Assembly (NCBI GenBank): GCA_022885665.1
Contig: JAGQDJ010000127.1
Span: 127,403-191,402 of the forward strand
Origin: Triops longicaudatus
Lineage: Eukaryota; Arthropoda; Branchiopoda; Notostraca; Triopsidae
Direction of reading: 5' to 3'
DNA: 64,000 nucleotides
The translations under genes were made by a program, and so were the position numbers. Shown piece after piece: positions 1-11,847 of the stretch (the stretch's first letter is position 1; each line of letters begins with the position of its first letter). The notes under the pieces are model-generated. The model was not told the origin of the DNA. It saw only the letters and a list, made by a program, of their open reading frames with translations, and made no database searches.

Positions 1-1451
1 CCCCCCCCAAAAAAAAAGTTCCTCACCCCATAGAGCGGAAGAAATGGATCGTGCATTGCTGCCAGAACGTTGTATTTTTGTTAGAATGTGACCTTTTATA
101 CTTTCCCAACGATTGTATGCTCGCCCCAGGAAAAAAGGGCGCAAGGAGTAGCCTTTCAAGAAAAGAAAAGTATACGAAGTATCGAAACCAATTTGCTGTA
201 GCCACCGAGAAGAGCTTCGGCTACCCGAAAGTCAACAATAGCTTCCACTTTCTTCTTTCAAAACGTAGAAGAATACAGAAAAGAAAGAAAAGTTTCATCT
301 CCTGTCCACAAAGCATGTTTAAAGACATTACCAGAGCTGAAGTAAGCCACTGCAATCAATAACGAAATCCACAAATTTTAAACATGGTATGAGAAGGGAG
401 AGACATATCGGTCGATGCAATTATGGTATGTGAAATGATGTAGGTTAAGCTTTTCTTAACTGACGTAGAAAGCTTTTATAATGTTAATGAGGAAGTTAGC
501 TAGTCAAGTACAGGAAGCAGACATGCTCGGATTTCTGGCGTGAGGTATGTTATGTTGAAAAGCCTAGACCTACGCAGTGCACCACACCAGAGGCACGAAG
601 AAAATCAGTAGGCTACACCACAACGTTGGTCGCAAGCATAACCAAGCAACGTGGCTGCGAGGACTAGTCTTCCTGCCGCAAAGGAAAACGAATAAGAGCG
701 TCAAGCTTAGACTGCGACTATTGCCAGTCCCCTGGCCGGGCGAACTAGGCTTGCTCCGGTCTGCATGATGGGTAAAACACACGTCAGCTTTGACCACTCT
801 GTCTTTGTTTGCCGGACTGGATTTCCTCCTGCAATGCTATTTACGTTCGTTTTTCGAAGTTGGGTGAATACAGAACACTACACGTCATTGACAATCTTTC
901 CTGGCAAACAACGGGATGTGATAAAAAAAATGAGAATTACTGAAAAGAGCATGAGAAAAGAGTGATGGACATGGAAACTAATAACGAATAGAATGGATCA
1001 CGGTAATGATGAAGAGGCGTAAAACAAGGCGATTTTAAGAAGTCTATTCACTGTTAGCAATTAAACCATCGTTTGCTAAAACAGTTTCTATAAGGCACTC
1101 CTGCTTCTCCCTGCTTTTACCTAACATTCCTCCTTCTCTTTTTTTTCACTTTTTTTTAGCTGAAAGAGGAGCGTCGGGAAATACGCTGTCAGTCAGCTGT
1201 AAAAATAGTTAAAGTAAACTAAACTGGCAGTGAGACAAATTATGAGGAACTGAACGGTAAATTGTTGTATCAAGCATAATTATTTATTTTAAGAATAGAG
1301 AGGCCAAAAAAATTAAAGAGAAGGGTTTCAGAATGTGCAGTGGGATACGTTTTCGCTCTTTTCTGGGAAGAACTTGAGAACATAAACACACATAGGAATG
1401 TGTCTGGTTGAACTGGCACATTAGTCACAGCAGAAAGTCTTTGCCATGATA
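1..1451. other. Left flank without a recognised gene
   Basis: It begins with a C-run followed by an A-run at 1-17. The open frames here (for example 51-362 on plus and 570-797 on minus) show no family motifs and look like chance. A GC-richer segment at 725-790 is related, in inverted orientation, to one near 19.4 kb (separate entries). The 3' UTR of DUT should occupy the right-hand end. Confidence 0.5.
725..790 (+). repeat. GC-rich dispersed repeat, copy 1
   Basis: The segment around GGCCGGGCGAACTAGGCTTG and CTCCGGTCTGC, then ATGATGGGTAAAACACACG, matches by eye the reverse complement of about 19400-19470 over some 50 bp with scattered differences. The encoded stretch PGEL.LLRSA is shared. 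The limits of the repeat are uncertain and I do not recognise the family. Confidence 0.4.
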
Positions 1452-2200
1452 TTAGGACGATCCCGTCGACCCAAAACCGCCTTCACCGCGTTCGGTGTCA
1501 TCAAGCTTCTAAAATAACAAAATAATATCCTTTACTGTGCACAAACCTGTGTTTTGAAAGACAACATCTCTTCGATGGCTTGAAAACAAGCCAACTTTGT
1601 TGTGCGTGCTACGAGCTGTCCATAATAATGTGGCACTTCAAGCACGTTATCGTACGCACATATGTACCAGTTTTTTATGACCTATATTCGGTGTAGTGGT
1701 AAAAATATAGCAATTACCTGCACTTCTTCTATTTCTGGATATAGGATCTTCTCGCATATGAGCTGAGCAATACGGTCACCTTTTTTCACTTGGAATGTTT
1801 CTTCTCCCAAGTTAAACAAAACGACGCCGACGTTCCCTCTGTAGTCCAAATCGATCACGCCGGCTAACAAGGGCACGTAATTAGTTCGTTAAGTTAAGAA
1901 AACAAACAAGTTACCTCCCACATCAATGTGATGTTTAGCGGCTAGTCCGGAACGAGGTGCAATTCGGCCGTAGCAACCTAACGGCAGCTGGATCTGAATG
2001 TCCGTTAAAGCAATTACTTTACCTCGTGGAGGAATTTCATAGTCATAAGCACTGTAAAATTAAAAATAATAAATATTTTCGGAAATTGTCACGAATTTTT
2101 GCACTTACCTACACAGATCGTATCCCGCCGCGTATTTGGAGCCTTTTGTTGGCGCACAAGCATTTTGTGTTAATTTTACAAAGCGTAAAACAGGATTCAT
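1452..2200 (-). CDS. DUT: dUTPase (deoxyuridine 5'-triphosphate nucleotidohydrolase), four exons
   Basis: Hydrolyses dUTP to dUMP and pyrophosphate, keeping uracil out of DNA and supplying dUMP for thymidylate synthesis; the family acts as a homotrimer. Exons on the minus strand are 2200-2109, 2051-1915, 1863-1718 and 1508-1452. All introns (57, 51 and 209 bp) are GT-AG and the frame is kept throughout, giving 143 residues. All five dUTPase motifs are present: AGYDL (25-29), RIAPRSGLA (60-68), AGVIDLDYRGNVGVVLFN (77-94, with the expected catalytic Asp81 and Tyr84), KKGDRIAQLI (103-112) and the C-terminal P-loop-like RGEGGFGSTG (132-141, with Phe137 that stacks on uracil). The start at 2200 opens directly into the conserved core (LRFVKLTQNA), so no mitochondrial leader is visible; an upstream leader exon cannot be excluded. 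A TTTATT at 1283-1288 (AATAAA on the minus strand) is a candidate poly(A) signal. Identity is very secure; the exact start is slightly less so. Confidence 0.96.
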
Positions 2201-2645
2201 TGTTGTCACTAGTCGGTAATATTAAGTCAAACTCAAAAGCATGCGTTGTGAAGTCTCGTGGTATTTTGATTTGACCAACAGGTGGCAGCATATCACAGGA
2301 ACGCTATTCAAATTTAGCGGGCGTGAAGATGTCCGAACAAAAAAGACAGCGGATACCTATCCGCAAGAGGAGCGTTTGTCTGAATCCGCAACATAGGCTT
2401 GCGTGCCTTAGCCCTGTGGACTGTTACCGGCATGATCAAGTGAAGGCAAACTGCGCACAGCTGTTTTATTTTTGGAATCTTTGTCTTCACCGCTGCCAAC
2501 TGCCGGGGAGCATAGCAACTGAGTTCTTCTTCTGAAGTTTTGGCCTAGCACCACGTTGGTTCTCATGCTTCATGTTTGTGAAGTACGCCAATATTCGAAT
2601 TTCAACAAATTAAATAATTGAACATTTCTTAAAGACACAACTGCC
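2201..2645. promoter_or_regulatory. Shared divergent promoter region between DUT and UTP15
   Basis: These 445 bp separate the two start codons of head-to-head housekeeping genes, so both 5' UTRs and both promoters must lie here or overlap. I see no clear TATA box and no perfect initiator pair. A CTCF-like core, CCAACAGGTGGCAGCA, lies at 2275-2290. The open frames found here on both strands look like chance. That the region is a bidirectional promoter is inferred from arrangement alone. Confidence 0.6.
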
Positions 2646-5600
2646 ATGGCTTCGTTCAAGAAGACCCAGACCAGAAAGTTACCTAGGTTAAATCAAAAAG
2701 CAACGGCAGATAATTTGTATTGGCGAAAATTTTCTGTAAGTGTTGTTCTTATTAGGTAATTATTTCGCCTAATTAAGTTTTCATTAGTTCCCAGCGACAG
2801 TCAAGGAATTCGGACCTATAGACTATGTGGATGTAATGTCTGGGGAACCTCATTTCATAGCTGTGTCGTGTTCATCAAGAGTAAGTTTGAAATTCTGTGA
2901 CGTTTTTTCGTTAACATTTTGCTAACTTCGTGTTCCCTAGGTGCAAATCTACAATCCTATTACACACGTTGTCCAGAAAAGCTTAACTAGATTTAAAGAT
3001 GCAGCGTATGGAGGTTCTTTTCGATCAGACGGAAAATTACTTTGCGCTGGAACCGAAGAAGGCCATGTCAAACTTTTTAACGTGGGCACCAAGTCGTTAT
3101 TGCGGATTTTCAAAGGCCATGATCGGTACAAGATTCATATGTTAAATTCTAGTGATTTACTATAGCGTCATTTATTTTTTGCAATTTTTTTACTTTTTTA
3201 ACTGTAATGTCGTTTTGTTTTCCATTTGAAGCTACTGTATTATCACCTTTTCGCATTGGAATACTTAATTTCTCGCTTTTCCACTCTAGACCCGTCCATC
3301 GAGCCAAATTTCTCTGTGACAGTACGCATTTAGCCAGTTTTTCGGACGATAAAACGGTGGCTTATTGGGATATACCGAGCGAAACCAAGCTCCACGTGCT
3401 AGGCGATCATCAAGATTACGTACGTGCCGGTTTCGTGTCCAACACGAATCCAAACTTGATCCTAACGGGATCTTACGATCACTCCGTGCGACTCTTTGAT
3501 ACTCGGACGTCGAACTCTTCCAGTGGTCTTTCGTTTAAAATGAACCATGGTGCGCCAGTCGAAGATGTTCTCATGTTTCCAGGAGATGGCATTTTCCTAT
3601 CAGTTGGTAAAAATACTCGCAGAGGAAAATATGTGCAGAGTCGTTTTGTGCTGTTTTTATTATTTCCCCCTTTTAGGAGGAACGGAAATGAAAGTCTGGG
3701 ACGCCTTATCGGGTGGTAAACTGTTAGCCTGCGTCTCCCGGCATCACAAAACAATAACTTCCATTCGATTGGCAAGCAGCGGCCGAAGATTATTGACAGG
3801 AGGCTTAGACCGACATGTGAACATTTACGATGTCCAATCCTACAAAGTTGTCCATACGTTGACTTATCCGTCACCCATCTTAACCTTAGGAATTACTGTA
3901 AGTTAGGCTCAGGTTTTCCTTGTAATATTTTTGTGGTATAAGTCGTACTTGGAAAATACGTTTCTTCATTCCTTCATTTTACTTTCGTTATTTATATTTC
4001 AGCCCGACGATGATACACTCGTGGTAGGCATGTCAGACGGACTCATTTCGATACAGCACCGCGAAAGCTCTTCGCTTGCTAACGCCGAAGAGAAAGCTGT
4101 CGCGGCGCCTTCTCGTCCGCGGTATTCGTATAGATTGCAAGTGCGTGCAGGTTACCAGCTTGCACCGGGAGATGTGCAAGTTAAAGAGGAAATGATGGAG
4201 AAAGAGTCCCGCTACGACAATTATCTCCGCCAGTTTCAGCATTCCAGGGCTTTGGATGCAGTACTCCATCCTTACATGACGAGAAGGCAACCAGGGACTA
4301 CAGTGGCCGTCATGCAAGAACTCCTTCGGTGAGTTCCTTCGCGTTTTATTCCCTTTCTCAGTCCTGAAATCTTCTAAATTGTCATGCGAATCCGGAGTTT
4401 GAGCCTGTTTTTGCTTACGTTTTTCCCCCAATCTTTTTCTTTTTTAATCCTAATCTGTGCAACCAAATACGACCGGGACGCTTTGTGTGCTGATGCAGTC
4501 ATTCTTCTAAATACGTAAAGGTACAATTGTAATGACAAAAAATCTTCTTGAATCGCGCCAAGTCTCTCAATCTTACCAAATTCATTTCCGCATAGTGCAG
4601 TGTCGTCCGTCAGCGTCAGAATAGCTAATCCGAATGTAGCGGATATATTTACGTTTCGTAATTATAATTCAGACAGTACATTGAGTACTTCCACAAATTC
4701 GTTGCACGCAAAACTTTATGCATTCAAGTCAAGGTTTCTGAATCGGTGTCACGCGTATCCCTTGTGGGTACGGCAGGAATTTCAGATTATAGTGGTGAAA
4801 TACTTAGGTGAAGTATGTATTCACCCTTTAAATTGCGCTCGTATTTTTGAAAAGGAATAGGCAAGCATCGCCGACTTAACGGAAGGGATACTGCGGCTCG
4901 AAAGTTTCTGAACCACTGCCTCCACATATGATTCGTCCTAAAAAGTCACTTCCCATTCTTTTGACCCCAGTCTGTTTAATACTTCCACCACTTTTTGCAG
5001 CAAAAGACACAACGAATGTTTTGTGCGAGAGACAGAACTGATGAAAGGTCATTATTGATTTTTATCATACCAAGGACAACTTCCAGAAAAGTAATAGTGA
5101 ACTAATTGCCAAGCATAGGATGACTAAGGTCGTGTAAGTACGGTATCGAATAAAAGGCTGGAACCTATCCGGCATTTTAAAGTTCATTTAAAAACCGCAA
5201 TCCTTTTTTTTAAATCTCTACAAGACACGAAATATCATACGAATTGATATAGGGTTATTATGATGTACGAGTGCGAATACTTCCTTAACTTTTATAATGT
5301 AAAAAATGACCCCAAAATAGCATACATTGACCAGACGAACCTGCTCGAAGTTCTTTAAAGAGTGTATTCTTGTTCATTTCGCCGTGCTGCCCTTTGTATT
5401 TAAAAAGAAATCTCATAACAAAACACAGCTTTCTGTATTTTTTCTTTTATTACTTTGGTGTCCAAGAGGTGGCCGAGCAGATACCGTAAAAATCACTGTG
5501 GAAGTGTAAATAGATTATTCAAATTCCGTTGAGTATAACTAAATTTAATTAAAGTTAATTTTGACTGTTTGATTGCACTATAAAATGAGCGTTTGCTGTC

Positions 5601-7019
5601 AGACTTACTCGCGCTCAAAAAGAAAAAAAAAAGAGCCCACTAGTGACATAGCGAGCGCGTTCGTTGCACCCCACACGCACATATAATATTAGAATTACAT
5701 GACATTAAATTATAACAGCTTAATAAGATAAAAAAGAAACTTGTTGGAAATTTAGTGAAAAGATTAATTTAAAAATGGATCAGAGTCTAACGTAATTCTT
5801 CATTTGTTTAACCTTTCTGAACTTCTGATTGACAAATCTCTCGTACGTAGAACCAAGCGTTTTTTCTGGAATGGACTAAAAGTAAAATAAAAAGTACGTT
5901 AATAAAGTTTAGCGGACAAAATGTATCTTTCGTGCGGTCTAGTAAAATAATGCATGACTTCAATTAACTCCATCTTCGACGATTGTTGATTACCTGTATA
6001 TTTATAAAATAGAAAACTTTGTAATCAGTATTAGTCTTTCTTGTTGCGGAAACTTCACCTGTTTTCCTTTTTACTGTAAGTTTCGTATGTTTCAACCAGC
6101 GAACGTTTCGTAAATTAAAGCTAATCTCTGAAAGTTGTTCCGACTTCCGTGGAATCTTACCTACAGCAAAAAACAGATGAAACTTTAGTATTGCAAACTT
6201 CGGAGCGTTGCAATTTGGCGTCAGTGTGCTGAATATTGGTCTCCAAATGTCCCCCAAAAGTGGTGAAACTAAGAAATCGTTTTGTTTCGTTGCATCAATA
6301 CTTCGTTCTTTGTTCTTCGGCGAAGATGTGGCACCAGCCCTGCATGCAAATTACACGTTTCAGGACCAATTTTCTAGTTTTACTCCCTTTTCTGAGAACA
6401 TAAACGACTTTGGGGACATTTGGTCCCCCCCAAAGCTAAACATTGCTGAAGTTATTTCACACGCGTTGTCTCAGAAAGGGGAAGGAGGAACGCTTTTCTC
6501 ACTGGTGATGGCTCGCATTCATTATTACTGATTTTCCCATGTGTCTATTGCCTCCACAGCCGAAGTGCGTTGAACGCCGCCGTTGCTGGTCGTGATGGGA
6601 AAACGTTGATTCCCCTGCTGAATTTCCTAATCCGTTACATCGATGAACCGGCCTTCTCGCCCATCCTCTCCGATGTGACAGACACCTTAATAGGTAAATA
6701 TACCATTTCATATCTTCGACCTTCAAATTAAGAGCCAGGCCGATAACTGAAGGGTATTTCTTTAGATGTTTACGAAAATGAGACGTTGCCACCAGGCGTG
6801 GACACCCTTTTCCTCAAACTCAGGGAACGCATCGTTCGGGAATTGGATTACAGTAGTCACTTGTTACGACTCCAAGGCGCTTTGCACATACTTTTGTCAT
6901 CAGCCGAGACCAATGATTACAGTAAAGAGCCAAGTCTGACCAAAAACAATGAGTTAGAAGCTTTGGTTCCGTCCGAGGCTGCCCTGGAACAGGCGAACCC
7001 TGTGTATAACGTGACTTGA
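2646..7019 (+). CDS. UTP15: U3 snoRNA-associated protein 15 homolog (UTP15), eight exons
   Basis: Member of the t-UTP/UTP-A subcomplex of the small-subunit processome in the nucleolus, needed for pre-18S rRNA processing and, in yeast and human, linked to rDNA transcription. Exons are 2646-2735, 2788-2880, 2941-3125, 3290-3606, 3677-3897, 4003-4328, 6560-6693 and 6766-7019. They join in frame into 539 residues, close to the family's usual length of about 510-520. The N-terminus (FKKTQTRKLP) and residues 31-345 form a WD40 propeller with WD-type blade ends VKLFNV, VAYWDI, VRLFDTR, MKVWDAL and VNIYDV. Residues from about 373 (YDNYLRQFQHSRALDAVL, then ALNAAVAGRDGKTLIPLLNF) match the UTP15 C-terminal domain. 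Six introns are 52-164 bp, but intron 6 is 2231 bp. The C-terminus after about residue 500 is polar and poorly conserved. No canonical AATAAA lies within about 100 bp of the stop. Confidence in identity and structure is high. Confidence 0.96.
4329..6559 (+). other. Expanded intron 6 of UTP15
   Basis: The donor is CG|GTGAGT and the acceptor CCTCCACAG|CC. At 2.2 kb it is more than ten times longer than the other introns of the gene. A CTCF-like string, CCAAGAGGTGGC, lies at 5463-5474. I looked for box C/D snoRNA pairs (RTGATGA with CTGA at suitable spacing), because ribosome-biogenesis genes often host them, and found none. No coding sequence or clear transposon end was seen inside. Confidence 0.8.
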
Positions 7020-7825
7020 GTTGGGTGGAACTGTTGGGAAACCATAAACAAATTAATTGCACTCTTTAAAAAGACCATTAATCATCTTCGGAATTCGTAT
7101 CGATTTTGACTAGTCCAGTTCCGCGTGCTTTATTTATTAATTCCTTTTGTAGTAGCTCATGTTTTTCGAACTTTCGTATATAAATTTTCGAGGAATGGCA
7201 AAAGTTCAGATTTCAAGAAATGGGTAGTACGCATTTTTGGTCCTAAACGGTGGATCGTATTTATAGGGAAGAGATAATAGTGTGAAGATTAGTAATGCGA
7301 CTGGAACAGGAAATGTCGACCGACTGGAGGGTAACATGGGGAAGAGGGTAAACTTGAAGTTAGTCTTTTTTACTTTTGGCCCATGTTTGGCCTCCAGCGC
7401 GCCGTGAAGCCAAACCCACGCTAAGGCTGTTTACAACCTTTGATAAAAGGGATTATGACAGAAAAAGGCCAAAGGTTAGTAAGAATCTCTGAGTACATAC
7501 CCCATTATAGTAGAGTTAAAGTCGTTTATAGAGAATTTGAGGCCCCTCGAAGACTTTCATAAAGTGCGATAGAACTCCAATTTCATCGTGTTCCGGAATC
7601 CGGTAGAGTTGCAAAAGAAGATTGGCTAATTAAGTTATAGAAAGGGGTACATTCCGCTGATCCAACACAACTTTTTTTAATTATCCTGCTCTCTAGTTCA
7701 TGTGCACTCTTAGGTTTTACGGGCGGGGCACACGGTGATACTTAGCTGGAGAACTGTCTTGTATTTAAAACACAATTTTATCTGCTCGTAAATGAAAGCC
7801 TTTTTTAACGCGTTTTACGTAGAGA

Positions 7826-8143
7826 TAGGGGAGACCGGGTCACCCTTGGTTAGGGGTTGATGGGACAGTTCTAATTGTCTCTTAGAATCCAGCGTAAAGA
7901 ATTTCGAAAAATTACTAAACATTCAAAACGTTAATTCGTTGTTATGCTGAAGTTCGAATGAAAACCCTTAGCTATTTGGGAAACTGCGACACTTCGCCTT
8001 TTCGGTGGTGTTTTCTGAGCTCTATGGAAAGTCACTTATTTGCTGCTTTTACCAAACAGTTTATAACGTAGCTCATTGAAACTTTTTAAAGAAAAAATTA
8101 AGTGAAAAACTGCCCAAAGTGTCCCGGTGTTACCTATATCTAA
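7826..8143 (+). repeat. MITE-like element, copy 1
   Basis: The left end reads TAGGGGAGACCGGGTCACCC. The right end, reverse-complemented, reads TAGGTAACACCGGGACAC, so the two ends form imperfect terminal inverted repeats of about 20 bp. The interior from about 7919 to 8093 is clearly similar to 48365-48530. No coding capacity is visible, which fits a non-autonomous DNA element. The transposase family and any target-site duplication could not be settled. Confidence 0.6.
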
Positions 8144-11100
8144 TGTTCAACACTATGAATCTCATGTTACGTGAATCTAGAAGTATGAAACTGCTCGTAT
8201 TCTTACCTTCTGTCACCGTGAGCGAAACAACTTCATGTATGCGTAATATAGCACAGCCCGGGGTTTTGCAGACCCTTATTAGCGGATAATGGGAGCGAAA
8301 TAGGGTCAGACAATCCACGATAAGGATTATTTTAAAGAAGTATTCAACAACTGATTTTACTGCTTTTCTGATATTACTGGTTTTTATACCGTTTATTATA
8401 CGGGTTGGTTCATTTATTGTTTTAAGACGAATGACATCGAACTATCGACGTATTAATGTCTTCGTCTTTCGTTTTGAAATTCTTTGTACAATAAAAAAGA
8501 GCAAATTCCGTCTCGATCGTGACTAGATTTACCCGACTATACCAGTTTCAGTAACCAAAAATATTATAAAAGTAATATTTTAGTCAAGTTTTTTTTTTCG
8601 TTGAACAACAATACGTCAATAGCTTAAGTCACCAGTTTCCAAAGTTAGCTTTGCATGAATAAAAAGTAATGAGGCACGAACGCCACGAAATGTTTTAGAG
8701 CGGAAATGTATATTCGTTTGAAAAAAGAAAGGTTTCGAATCATACAATGCAACTCCGATTTTGTCAGCCGCATTTGCAAAATGTTTCTTCGTTAACTATA
8801 GGTTTTCGTATTGCTTTTGAAGTATTTACCCATGGGTAATGTGAGAATTTCTCACAATTGTCTCGAGAAGTATGATTTAAGTACCAAACAGCTTTTTATT
8901 TTCGCCTGTAATTCGAATCGCGCATCCCAATTTAAAAGTATTCATAACACGCACTTGGCACGTGAATCCGATTTTGTCAACTATCCGACATGTCAACTAC
9001 CGCTCCGATCCCGACCGGTTGACAAAAACTGCAATGAATTCAGCTTTCACCTATAGTGTTTATTTATATAATTAAAGTCTATCGTACAACAATTACACAT
9101 AGAGTACTTCTCGTGATTAATGTACTTAATCAGTGCGACTGATTTTCTAAGATTTGTTACGGTATTATAAGCTAACTAAAGTAACTAAGATAAATCAATT
9201 TATTGTAACAAGAGTTTGGTTGACTAGTTTTCTTATGAGAAAAAGCCTTTAGTAAATCCACGTCCAATCTGCCCTCCCATCGCTAGAACAAATAGAAAAA
9301 TATTGCTCCACTTTATTTGTAACTCACTCTTATTTTAATTTTTCCTAAGTGAAAAGTGCCTTGGCCGATAGCCAGAACACGCCTTAAGCATAGTAAACTC
9401 TAATGTAATAATGTAATTGCAGACTGTGATAGAGTTAAAATGGAAGAATTAAAAATTATTGCGAGCCCCAATTTCTCCGCCTCTCCTCTAGTTAGGACAT
9501 AAATCACCATCAGAATATTGTTTCCTGTCGGTCAACAAAATCAGTGCTCTGCCGTCCTTGACTCACTACTATTATCTTGATATGTGGGGTAAAGACGAAA
9601 ATCGTAATGATTTCATTCGTTATGGACCTCGTTGTTACGCAACACTGGAAAGTAAAGCAGTGGGACATCACACAATCTAAGATGACTTAGCATTTTTGTT
9701 TCCTCTTGCTGTCAATTTTTCTCGGTGAGAATATAGAAACTTTTAATTGATGGTGTGCTAGGCGGCTTTTTATTACAAGGTCGCTTTTATTGACACGGGA
9801 CGAGTAAATACGATTTTGGGGACACTATCTTTAGCTGTAGGGAAAGGGAGTATTAACAACTAGTGCCGGGGACACCTGCTCTTTGCAACTTTCATTGTTG
9901 GCCATAACTCGTTAAAGGCAAAAAGGGAACGAGCGTAGAATTGCTGCTGTCACGGGATGAGAATGGGGCGTTTTTTATCCAAGGAAAAATAACTATGGCT
10001 GGAAGAACTCTCTTTCTTCTCCCTTCTTTCTTGCTCGTTTTTCATATTTTCGCTTAAAACATACAGTACACTTCTTTTTCCGCTGCTAAATTGCACAGTT
10101 GACAGGGTTTGTCATTATTTATAAAGTTGTGGGCAAGTCCAGTATATTGATCGTACGGAAAGTGCTTTTGTATGTCATCTAGCATTATTCTTCTTTTGGG
10201 TCGTCACATATGAGAACACCAATATTGAACGCCAAGACAACGTATGCAAACTTTCCGCTCCAAACGTATCTAGACTTCAAATTCTTTTTATTTGATTTTC
10301 ACGTTCTATATTGGCATATTAGCTCCGTTCTGGTTGAGCCGTCTCCGAAAAGAATCCTTTTTCCTTGCTTTAACGGAAAGAACATCATATAAAGAATCCG
10401 GTTTTATCGTTTCATCTTCGACTTGGGTGACGGGAACAGGTATTAGGCAAACTATAATCTGTAGTTACTTAATTGAAAGGGAGAAGAAGCGCCTAGCGGG
10501 AAACTGTCGGTCGGCAATCTCTGAAAATAACAAAAAATCATTTGTTTCGTAAATCTTTATCCCCAAACGAATCTTTCTCTTCCAAGGCGGATTTAGGTAA
10601 AAAGGTATTACACGTCGTTTGGAATGTGGCTGCCGTTTCCTGGAGAACTAAAGGAGAACAGGGTAAAAGAAGAGATAAAAAAGTTATATTCGAGATTTTA
10701 TCAACGGCATAGTGTTATATGGACGGGAAGAAGTATTGTTTCATAAAAAAGACAGGAAAATTTTTGAAAAAAGATGGGGGGTGGGGGACACGCTAGTAGC
10801 TTAATGCAAATGAGGAGGCTTCCTGATAGTTAACCAACATGTTCCTCTTTCCCAATCTTTAGCTTTCTTGTTGCTTACCCTTTTAAGTTATTTATTAGAG
10901 GTGGAAAAAAAGAGGATGTAAAAGAAGGGGAGCCTCGCGTTGGCGGATGACAAAAGAGAACCAATTCCTTTCCTAGCTGGAGTTGAAAGAAATTACACGA
11001 TCTGGCGAGTGGAACATTCATACCTGTGAATCCACGCCTGGTTCATTCTCTCGCAAGGGGAAAAAAGGACAAAGACCGAGGAAAATGAAGTATGGCTCTT

Positions 11101-11815
11101 TTAAGGGCGCGTGACTTTGAACGATGGTTAACACAATATAAATTTGATTTTAAATTTAGTTCCGTCGATTCTCAGGTCCACTGACAAGCTGCGCTTGTTT
11201 GAAGAAATTGGTAACTAATTAATTAGAATCCAGCAAAGGACCCCAGAATCTGCCAACTTTATGAGTTTCTACGGATTCCCCAAGGATGGCAAGCATTCGG
11301 AATACCGTTGCTAATGGAAACCGAACAACTGCACTATTATACTACCTGGGACTAACTTGCTGTATGAAAGCATTGTGCAAAATTACTTATTGAGTTAGCC
11401 AGCAAATTGTTCAAGAGCTTACACCATTGAAATTCGGGTGTGTTCGTAATGGCCATTTGAATTTCAAGTCGTGTGAGATTTGTTGATATGGCTGAAAACG
11501 GACATTTTGCAGCGAGTTGTTCGAATTTTTTTTGCAACGTTAAGACTAGTGGGGCCATTATACAGTATTTTTTTAGTAGTATTTTTTGTTATCTATTATT
11601 TTTTTCAATCGTAATTTTGCACCGCACATTTTTATAATTATATGGTATAGTAGAGTAGAATACATCGTATAAATGGAAATACATAATACATCGTCGCTGT
11701 TGGATTTCAGACAATCTTTCTTCTTAACAGGCCGCGTTGACAACGTCCGAAAATACGAGGGTTGAACTTATGATTTAAAGTCATGCGGTACGACTCTCTA
11801 GTCTTCATGGCACTT

Positions 11816-11819
<4 letters not shown>

Positions 11820-11847
<28 letters not shown>
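11820..11847 (+). repeat. A-run (28 A) followed by TAAATAAAT
   Basis: A long homopolymer that could be a retroposon tail. The 100 bp before it show only faint tRNA-like character on the opposite strand, which is the wrong orientation for a SINE with this tail. Confidence 0.9.

Noticed and set aside
1682..1876. Open frame beginning MPLLAGVIDLDY taken as a separate protein
   Set aside because: Its first residues and its tail after VQ are intron translation; the true exon is 1863-1718 of the dUTPase gene.
2109..2291. Upstream ATG at 2291 as a longer dUTPase start or mitochondrial leader
   Set aside because: It is in a different frame from the conserved core; the ATG at 2200 is the one in frame with LRFVKLTQNA.
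4329..6559. Box C/D snoRNA hosted in UTP15 intron 6
   Set aside because: TGATGA-like strings near 5039 and 5260 lack a properly spaced CTGA and terminal stem.
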